Assembly (NCBI GenBank): GCA_947476855.1
Contig: CANJSR010000140.1
Coordinates: 1 to 10,883 of the forward strand
Length of the DNA stretch: 10,883 bases
From: Acetobacteraceae bacterium
GTDB lineage: Bacteria; Pseudomonadota; Alphaproteobacteria; Acetobacterales; Acetobacteraceae
Reading direction: 5' to 3'
In this document: in pieces, positions 5,871 through 10,883 of the stretch
Position numbering within the stretch: the stretch's first letter is position 1
Layout: every line of letters starts with the position of its first letter
Notes under the pieces: generated by a model
What the model was told of the DNA's origin: nothing
Seen by the model: only the letters and a program-made list of their open reading frames with translations
The model's database searches: none
Made by a program: the position numbers and the translations under genes

Positions 5871-7394
5871 TCAGCAACCAACCCGAAACAACGCCACAAA
5901 CTCCTTGCGTTTCATCGGTGTGAGACATCCCGGCAGATCACCGGCCGCGCCAGCCTCCATCAACAGCACGTAGTCAAACGCCCGCAGGCCCTCGGCCGCA
6001 CGCTCCGGTTCAGCGACCAACTTTGCATGCGATGGCAGGAAATGCGCCGTCCGCGCCAGCGCGGCATAGTCTGGACGCAAGCGAATCGGCTGCTGCGCCG
6101 GATTCGCAAACAGCACCGGCCAAAACGCCCCACGTTCTATGAACAGCAACGCCGGCATGTGGTAGTCCGCTCGCAGCGTGTTCGAAAGCCGCCGGCTCCG
6201 CGGCCCGGCATCCCAATATGCGGGCGCTTCCTCCTGCGGCACGTTCGTCGTGTAGACCGACGCGCCTGGTGGAACCAGGTCGATCACCGAACGGAATTCC
6301 GCGAGATCGCGGCGATGATCCACCCAGGCGTCCGCCAGGACACCCATGCGCACCAGGAACAACGCGACACATCCCGCGCCCACCAATCGCCATGCGACGA
6401 CGCCGCGCGGCACAGCCGGCTCGATCACCGAAAACGCCAGCCACCCGATCATGATCGCGACCCGGGTATCCAGGAAACTCGCACTCATGAGGTCGAACGG
6501 CAGCACCACATATCCGGCCACCACAACGCCAAACGCCACCGCGGCGCGTGGCGCGACAACCAGCCAACCAGCCGCGATGCCAAGGACGATTCCCCCATAG
6601 ACCACGGCCACGCTGAACAGATCGAGCGGGAAGACGTAGTTGATGAACGGGCTCGCGACCTGGACCGTCTTGTCATACAGGCTCATCCAATGTGTCGAGG
6701 CCGGTGCATCGCGCAGGGTCGTCTGCAATGACAGCACCAGGGGGCCGGCCGCCACCGGCATCAAGGCTGCCAAACGCCCGAGCTTCCCGCTCCCTCCCCA
6801 CATGGCACGTAGCTCCACGCTGCCGATCAGAAGCAGGAAGAACGCCACCCCCATCAGGTGGCAGAAGAACAACGCGACCGACACCAGGCAGGCCGCGGCG
6901 ATGGTGGCGATCGGCCTGCGCTCACGCCAGGTGATCCAGCCGGCGGCCGCCAGCATCGCCAGCCCGCTGCCGATCTGCCAGTTCAGAAACCCCAGCAGGA
7001 ACGTGCTGTTGTAGGCCATAAGCACCGACGCGAGCGGCCAATATGATCGCCGCCCGAACAGCGCGCGATGCAAGGCGATCACCCCCGCCAGATTGAGCAG
7101 CAGGATCCCCCCCAGCATCACCCGCCCGGCAACGTGCGGCGGCAGCAGGCCCAGCAGGGGCGGCACGATCACGTCGCTCGCCAGGTTCGGAAGGATCGAC
7201 CAGGCCGGCTCAAAGAATCGACCCAACACCGGATCGTCCGGCCCCGCATGCAGCAGAACCAGGCGCGCCAGATGGTTGGGATAGTCCAGGATCGGCGGAA
7301 CGTCCGTGATCAGAAGCGGCAGCAGCAGCAGCGCGACCGCCGCCGCCAGCGTGGCCCACCATGGCCTGGGCCTCGCTCCGGCATCGACCGTCAC
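5871..7394 (-). CDS. Polytopic membrane protein, GT-C glycosyltransferase-like
   Basis: This 507-residue protein has many hydrophobic segments. The first is at about 13-30, with further ones near 91-110, 118-135, 141-155, 160-192, 207-222, 257-281, 284-300, 310-325 and 332-353. A soluble C-terminal part follows (about 360-507). The segment after helix 1, TDVPPILDYPNHLARL, has acidic residues D31 and D37 at the place where GT-C lipid-sugar-dependent transferases carry their catalytic acidic motif. That is suggestive but not proof of function. The start is GTG (7392-7394). It is the first possible start after an in-frame TAA and has no good Shine-Dalgarno sequence. It is convergent with the large gene and divergent from the methyltransferase. 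The protein could equally be an uncharacterised conserved membrane protein. Confidence 0.85.
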   Translation of the reverse strand: MTVDAGARPRPWWATLAAAVALLLLPLLITDVPPILDYPNHLARLVLLHAGPDDPVLGRFFEPAWSILPNLASDVIVPPLLGLLPPHVAGRVMLGGILLLNLAGVIALHRALFGRRSYWPLASVLMAYNSTFLLGFLNWQIGSGLAMLAAAGWITWRERRPIATIAAACLVSVALFFCHLMGVAFFLLLIGSVELRAMWGGSGKLGRLAALMPVAAGPLVLSLQTTLRDAPASTHWMSLYDKTVQVASPFINYVFPLDLFSVAVVYGGIVLGIAAGWLVVAPRAAVAFGVVVAGYVVLPFDLMSASFLDTRVAIMIGWLAFSVIEPAVPRGVVAWRLVGAGCVALFLVRMGVLADAWVDHRRDLAEFRSVIDLVPPGASVYTTNVPQEEAPAYWDAGPRSRRLSNTLRADYHMPALLFIERGAFWPVLFANPAQQPIRLRPDYAALARTAHFLPSHAKLVAEPERAAEGLRAFDYVLLMEAGAAGDLPGCLTPMKRKEFVALFRVGC

Positions 7395-7423
7395 GCGGCG
7401 GGACAGTTATGTTGCTTATCCAT
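7391..7423 (-). CDS. Possible 10-codon upstream ORF overlapping the GTG start
   Basis: On the minus strand an ATG at 7423 opens MDKQHNCPAA and stops at TGA (7393-7391). That stop overlaps the GTG start of the membrane-protein gene in the arrangement GTGA. Such an overlap could couple translation of the longer gene, which lacks a clear Shine-Dalgarno sequence. The small ORF has no strong ribosome site either, so it may be chance. Confidence 0.2.
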   Translation of the reverse strand: MDKQHNCPAA

Positions 7424-7510
7424 GGGTCCGTACGTTACGGGACGCGGAGTGCTTTGCAAATCGGATCATCCCCATGACAGCAACACGCGCCGTCCCATCG
7501 GCCCGTCGCC
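7395..7510. promoter_or_regulatory. Divergent promoter region between membrane protein and methyltransferase
   Basis: This 116-nt gap separates two diverging genes and must contain at least the start signals for both. I cannot point to a convincing -35/-10 pair or operator. It includes TACGTTACGGGACGCG, the possible small upstream ORF on the minus strand, and an out-of-frame ATG at 7474 that gives a 14-codon ORF running into the methyltransferase start. Confidence 0.35.
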
Positions 7511-8371
7511 ATGGGTGACTTCTCTACGGCCTGGCTGCGACTGAGGGAGCCCGTCGATCGCCGTTCCCGCGCTACGGCCATCGCCGATGCCTTGCGGGAC
7601 GCCTTCCTGACCCACCGCGTTGCCAGGGTGATCGATATCGGCTGCGGCACCGGCGCGAACCTCCGCGCGACCGCGCCGCTGCTGGGGGCGGAGCAGGAAT
7701 GGACGTTGCTGGACAACGACCCCGCCTTGCTGGAGGCCGCCCGCGATATCCTTGCCGCCTGGGCCGACCACGCTGAACTGAATCCCGATGGCCCGCGGCT
7801 CCGGAAGGACGGCAAGACGATCCGCGTCCGGTTCCGCCTTTACGATCTCGCGGCGGACCCGGGTGGATCAATCGAGGATGGGGCCGATCTGGTCACCGCC
7901 TCTGCCTTCTTCGATCTCGTGTCTCCGGCTTTCATCGACCGCCTGGTCTCGGCCGTTGTCCGCCAGAAGGCCGCCTTTCACACGGTCCAGACCTATGACG
8001 GCACGCACCGATGGTCCCCGGAATCCGCTTTCGACGGGGCGATCGGCCGAGCCTTCAACATGCACCAGACGGCGGATAAAGGCTTCGGTCCTGCCGCCGG
8101 ACCTGGGGCCTCGGCCCTGCTGCGCCAGGCCTTCCAGGCCGCCGGCTACGCCACCCGGCTCTCCCCCAGCCCCTGGGTGCTCGCCGCCGACGACTCGGCA
8201 TTGATCGTGGAACTGGTCGACGGCATCGCCGCGGCCGTCGCGGAAACAGGGCAGGTCAGCGCCGATGCCATCATGGCCTGGCGAACCCTCAGTCGCCAGG
8301 CCGTCCGGGTCGGGCACGACGACTTCCTCGCTCTACCCGCCGGGTGGCCTAAGGGCGATCCCTCGGCGTAA
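7511..8371 (+). CDS. Class I SAM-dependent methyltransferase
   Basis: This 286-residue soluble enzyme has a Rossmann-fold SAM site. Motif I is VIDIGCGTGAN (40-50), the acidic end of strand beta2 is TLLDND (65-70, D68 likely binding the ribose hydroxyls), and a motif IV-like segment is DLVTASAFFDLVSP (126-139). The methyl acceptor cannot be read from the sequence. ATG 7511 is the only ATG start after an in-frame TGA at 7475-7477, but it lacks an obvious Shine-Dalgarno sequence. The 3' end overlaps the convergent cytochrome gene by 23 nt. Relatives in alphaproteobacteria are annotated simply as class I methyltransferases. I recall them sitting near RibD-like reductases, and one such gene lies 0.84 kb downstream here. 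Confidence 0.9.
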   Translation: MGDFSTAWLRLREPVDRRSRATAIADALRDAFLTHRVARVIDIGCGTGANLRATAPLLGAEQEWTLLDNDPALLEAARDILAAWADHAELNPDGPRLRKDGKTIRVRFRLYDLAADPGGSIEDGADLVTASAFFDLVSPAFIDRLVSAVVRQKAAFHTVQTYDGTHRWSPESAFDGAIGRAFNMHQTADKGFGPAAGPGASALLRQAFQAAGYATRLSPSPWVLAADDSALIVELVDGIAAAVAETGQVSADAIMAWRTLSRQAVRVGHDDFLALPAGWPKGDPSA

Positions 8372-8921
8372 GGCAGGGCACCATCCGCGTCAGCACGCCA
8401 TCCTTGCGGATGAAGTGGTGAAACAGCGCCGCGCCGACATGCATGACCAGCAGGCCCGCAAGCACGAATGCCGTGTAGGAGTGGAGCCACAGCACCCACC
8501 GGCTCGTGTCCTTGTTCGGATCGACCACAGCCGGCAGGGAGAACAGCCCGAACACATCCAGCGCGGGATAGAGCTGAACCCCGAACCATCCAAACACCGG
8601 CACGAGGATCAACAACCCATAGATGGCCCAATGCGTCAGGTGGCTGATCACCTTGTGCCACGGTTCCAGGCTCGGTTCATGATCCGGGGCACCGCGGCGC
8701 AGCCGGTAGGCCAGCCGAGCGATGACGAGGACCAGGATGATCATGCCCAGCAGCTTGTGGGTGCTGTACATCGTGTTGGTCAGGACGTCCCAGATATTCA
8801 GCCAGTTCGCGCGAACCAGCATCCCGAACCCGAGGACGAACTGGACCGTGACGAAGGCGAAGGTCCACCAATGGAAATGGCGGGCACCTGTGCTGTAGGT
8901 CGTGGGTCTGTTCATGTTCAT
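8349..8921 (-). CDS. Cytochrome b561-type di-heme membrane protein (CybB-like)
   Basis: This 190-residue protein has four expected transmembrane helices: about 18-35, 53-71, 96-115 and 145-168. Candidate heme-ligand histidines stand where the bacterial b561 family has them: H15/H17 in ARHFHW, H55 in THKLLG, H147 in LHSY, and H161 in MHVGAALFHHF. It should pass electrons within the cytoplasmic membrane between quinol and a periplasmic or membrane acceptor; in E. coli CybB the described activity is superoxide:ubiquinone oxidoreductase. The length is normal. The start at 8921 has an excellent ribosome site, GGAGGTGAT; an alternative ATG two codons in (8915) is less well spaced. The 3' end overlaps the methyltransferase gene. 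It is divergent from the reductase gene at 9215. Confidence 0.95.
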   Translation of the reverse strand: MNMNRPTTYSTGARHFHWWTFAFVTVQFVLGFGMLVRANWLNIWDVLTNTMYSTHKLLGMIILVLVIARLAYRLRRGAPDHEPSLEPWHKVISHLTHWAIYGLLILVPVFGWFGVQLYPALDVFGLFSLPAVVDPNKDTSRWVLWLHSYTAFVLAGLLVMHVGAALFHHFIRKDGVLTRMVPCLTPRDRP

Positions 8922-9214
8922 GCCATCACCTCCCCGCCGAGAGCCATCATCATGGCGGCTTGTCCGTCGTTATCGTTGGCATGACTGCTCCCCCGCGGGA
9001 AGCACTATCCTTGTGACGATCGCATGCCGTGATTTCTTGCGAATGGGACCTCGGCACGCCTATGGTCCCCGCGGACAGGCGGACAGCCCCAAGGGCGGGC
9101 GGAATTCAGGCTTTTCATCTGCAACGATCACACCATCTCTTATTCACGGCACGACGCTGTCCGGAGGGGAGGCTGACCCCGCGGCTGTTAGCGAACGCAT
9201 GACAAAAGCATGGG
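8922..9214. other. Intergenic region between divergent cytochrome and reductase genes
   Basis: These 293 nt separate two diverging genes. Apart from the cytochrome's ribosome site I find no convincing gene, hairpin terminator, operator or RNA. An 11-codon ORF from ATG 9199 to TAG 9232-9234 overlaps the reductase start in another frame and is probably chance. Promoters for both directions are expected here but cannot be placed. Confidence 0.35.
8924..8933 (-). promoter_or_regulatory. Strong Shine-Dalgarno site of the cytochrome b561 gene
   Basis: On the minus strand GGAGGTGATGGC precedes the ATG at 8921. Nine bases match the anti-Shine-Dalgarno sequence, and GGAGG is 7 nt from the start. It is the best ribosome site in the window and fixes this start. 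Confidence 0.8.
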
Positions 9215-9943
9215 ATGGATCACGTATTGGATAGCCCCGTTCCGACCGTGCTTGGTGACACCTGCGAGGAGCTGTTCTTGCCTCTGCGCGCGCCGCCGGC
9301 CAAGGATCGTAGCTTCGTGATCGGCCGCCTGGCCCAATCCCTCGATGGCTATATTGCGACACGGAGCGGGCAATCGGTCTGGATCAGCGGCCAGGCGGAT
9401 TTGCGCCACACGCACCAATTGCGCGCCCTGTGCGACGCGGTCGTGGTCGGCGCGCGGACAATCCGGTCGGACGACCCAAGGCTGACAACCCGCCTGGTCG
9501 AAGGCCCAAGCCCCGTGCGAGTCGTGCTGGATACGGATCGGCGCCTGGGCGAATCCTACAAGGTATTTCAGGGCGGCCCCGAGACGCTCCTGCTCTGCGC
9601 GCCTGAGCGTGCGGGCGTCGGCCGCCACGGCGAGGCGTATGTACAGCCCGTGCCACGCGGGGAAACCGCGCTCGATATCGGTGGAATCCTGGAGCTTTTA
9701 CGCACGCGCGGCCTGCGCCGGATCTTTGTCGAGGGCGGCGGGGTCACCGTTTCCCGCTTCCTCGTGGCCGGTGCCCTTGACCGGCTGCACGTGACGGTCG
9801 CCCCCTTGGTCATGGGCGGCGGCACGCCGGCCTTCCCCTTGCCGCCCGTGGCCAGGTTGGAAGACGGGCGCCGTTTCGCGTGGACCGCCCATCGCATCGG
9901 CGCCGACGTCCTGCTCGACATCCCGCTGGAGAGCACGATCTGA
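9215..9943 (+). CDS. RibD C-terminal-type (dihydrofolate reductase fold) reductase
   Basis: This 242-residue protein corresponds to the reductase half of RibD (PF01872), without the zinc deaminase half. Seen in order are FVIGRLAQSLDGYIAT (34-49), the typical start of the fold; DAVVVGARTIRSDDPRLTTR (74-93); PVRVVLDTD (100-108); the NADPH-binding-type motif RRIFVEGGGVTVSRF (168-182); and LDRLHVTVAPLVMGGG (188-203). The family reduces pyrimidine or pteridine intermediates with NADPH, classically 5-amino-6-ribosylamino-uracil phosphate in riboflavin synthesis. As a stand-alone copy outside a rib operon its substrate is uncertain. ATG 9215 is forced by an in-frame TGA at 9200-9202 and has a poor ribosome site. 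About 30 residues precede the conserved fold. It is followed by 149 nt without a visible gene. Confidence 0.92.
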   Translation: MDHVLDSPVPTVLGDTCEELFLPLRAPPAKDRSFVIGRLAQSLDGYIATRSGQSVWISGQADLRHTHQLRALCDAVVVGARTIRSDDPRLTTRLVEGPSPVRVVLDTDRRLGESYKVFQGGPETLLLCAPERAGVGRHGEAYVQPVPRGETALDIGGILELLRTRGLRRIFVEGGGVTVSRFLVAGALDRLHVTVAPLVMGGGTPAFPLPPVARLEDGRRFAWTAHRIGADVLLDIPLESTI

Positions 9944-10081
9944 CGCGCCTCCCGCCGCGTGTTGCACCCATCCCCTGATCGTCGAATACTATCCGGGCGA
10001 CGCCCTTTGGCGACATCATCTCGCTTGTCGATCCGGGCGCGGCTTTCCGAAGGCCTGACCAGGCCCACGACCCAAGCTGAT

Positions 10082-10086
10082 GGAGG
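10082..10086 (+). promoter_or_regulatory. Ribosome binding site of the dienelactone hydrolase family gene
   Basis: GGAGG lies 6 nt before the ATG at 10093 and confirms that start. The preceding 138 nt after the reductase stop hold nothing recognisable, so a separate promoter is likely. Confidence 0.75.
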
Positions 10087-10092
10087 AAGTCG

Positions 10093-10842
10093 ATGTCATT
10101 CTACCGAGGCATGACCTGCGAAAACGTGACCCTGACGGGCCACGGAGGAACCCTGATCACCGCCTATGTGGCGAAGCCCTCTGGCCCCGGCCCCTTCCCG
10201 GGCGTCGTGCTGATCCACCATCTGCCGGGTTGGAGCGAGTTCTATATCGAGACGACCCGCCGCCTCGCCCATCACGGCTACATGGCGATCTGCGCCAACC
10301 TGTATGAGCGTGCCGGCCAGGGCAATCCGGACGACGTCGCCGCCGCGGTGCGCGCGGACGGCGGCATCCCCGATGCCCAGATGGTCGGCGACACCGCCGC
10401 CGCCGTGCAATGGATGCGCGCGCAACCGGAAAACAACGGCAAGGTCGGCCTGATCGGCTCCTGCTCCGGCGGCCGTCACGCTGTCATCTATGCCGCGCAG
10501 AAGCAGGACGTGGATGCGTGCGTCGACCTCTGGGGCGGCCGCGTGGTGATGGGGCCCGAGGAACTGAACGCCAAGACGCCCGTCGCGCCGATCGACATGA
10601 CCAAGGACCTGAAATGCCCGCTGCTGGGCATCTTCGGCAACGATGACCGCGCCCCCAGCCCCGAGCAGGTCAACCAGCACGAGGCCGAACTCAAGAAGCT
10701 CGGCAAGAACTACGAGTTCCATCGCTATGACGGCGCCGGCCACGGCATTTTCTATTGGCACCGCCCGCTGTACCGGGTCGACCAGGCGATGGATGGCTGG
10801 AGCAAAGTGTTCGCCTTCTTCGGCAAGCATCTGGCGAAGTAG
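10093..10842 (+). CDS. Dienelactone hydrolase family alpha/beta hydrolase
   Basis: This 249-residue cytoplasmic enzyme of the DLH family (PF01738) has the nucleophile elbow IGSCSGGRHA (121-130) with C124 in place of the usual serine, as in true dienelactone hydrolases. The acid is probably D184 or D185 in GIFGNDDRAPSP (179-190), and the histidine is H217 in DGAGHGIFYW (213-222). The segment VVLIHHLPGWSEF (38-50) provides the oxyanion-side loop and an acidic residue, E49, near the position that tunes the cysteine in DLH. The length is typical. No signal peptide is seen. The substrate is not determined; an ester or lactone is likely. A ribosome site and ATG of another gene follow the stop codon by only a few bases, so the two probably form an operon. 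Confidence 0.94.
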   Translation: MSFYRGMTCENVTLTGHGGTLITAYVAKPSGPGPFPGVVLIHHLPGWSEFYIETTRRLAHHGYMAICANLYERAGQGNPDDVAAAVRADGGIPDAQMVGDTAAAVQWMRAQPENNGKVGLIGSCSGGRHAVIYAAQKQDVDACVDLWGGRVVMGPEELNAKTPVAPIDMTKDLKCPLLGIFGNDDRAPSPEQVNQHEAELKKLGKNYEFHRYDGAGHGIFYWHRPLYRVDQAMDGWSKVFAFFGKHLAK

Positions 10843-10853
10843 GAGGCCCGGAC

Positions 10854-10883
10854 ATGTGCACGTCGATCATCGAGATCGCGCGG
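10854..10883 (+). CDS. 5' end of an unrecognised gene, cut by the window edge
   Basis: An AGGAGG ribosome site (10841-10846) overlaps the stop codon of the hydrolase gene, and ATG 10854 follows 7 nt later. Only ten codons are visible (MCTSIIEIAR). The spacing and strong ribosome site make a co-transcribed gene very likely. Ten residues are too few to name a product. Confidence 0.7.
   Translation, partial: MCTSIIEIAR

Noticed and set aside
5850..6731. 293-codon plus-strand frame opposite the membrane-protein gene
   Set aside because: The product is full of Arg, His and Gln with no domain, and it begins inside the terminator hairpin. The minus-strand frame encodes a coherent polytopic membrane protein.
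10096..10830. 244-codon minus-strand frame opposite the hydrolase gene
   Set aside because: The plus-strand frame has a ribosome site and a complete hydrolase catalytic triad; the minus frame is a codon-bias shadow.

Overview
The window is GC-rich and dense with coding sequence. It carries the tail of an rRNA operon (5S rRNA followed by an initiator tRNA-Met). The gene families present (SdiA-regulated/lamin-tail/Hint mosaic protein, b561-type cytochrome, C-terminal-RibD-only reductase, Cys-type dienelactone hydrolase family) and the 5S and tRNA sequences suit an alphaproteobacterium, probably Rhodospirillales/Acetobacteraceae. That placement is inference from family knowledge, not from a search.

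Region 1 (1-310) is the rRNA operon tail: 5S rRNA inside a perfect 13-bp processing stem, tRNA-fMet with an encoded CCA, and a strong intrinsic terminator.

Region 2 (about 310-5860) looks like an insertion. It is bounded by two 64-nt direct repeats in the same orientation. Each repeat consists of the 3' end of tRNA-fMet plus the rRNA-operon terminator (243-306 and 5796-5859; 53 of 64 positions identical without gaps). Between them lie an eroded IS3-family transposase remnant with two internal deletions and one 4.9-kb gene. That gene encodes a 1645-residue mosaic protein: SdiA-regulated beta-propeller, cadherin-like domain, two lamin-tail domains, a 5'-nucleotidase-like module with several altered metal-ligand positions, and a C-terminal Hint (hedgehog/intein) domain with its catalytic Cys. 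The arrangement resembles an integrative element in a tRNA 3' end that has lost its integrase, with the duplicated terminator now ending the large gene. This is the most interesting part of the window.

Region 3 (5871-10883) looks like ordinary chromosomal sequence. A GTG-started polytopic membrane protein (GT-C-like, minus strand) converges on the large gene. A class I SAM-dependent methyltransferase is divergent from it. A b561-type cytochrome on the minus strand overlaps the methyltransferase tail-to-tail by 23 nt. A RibD C-terminal-type reductase is divergent from the cytochrome. A dienelactone-hydrolase-family enzyme is followed 11 nt later by the start of another gene cut by the window edge. 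Apart from that last pair these genes look singly transcribed, and no shared pathway can be shown from the sequence alone.
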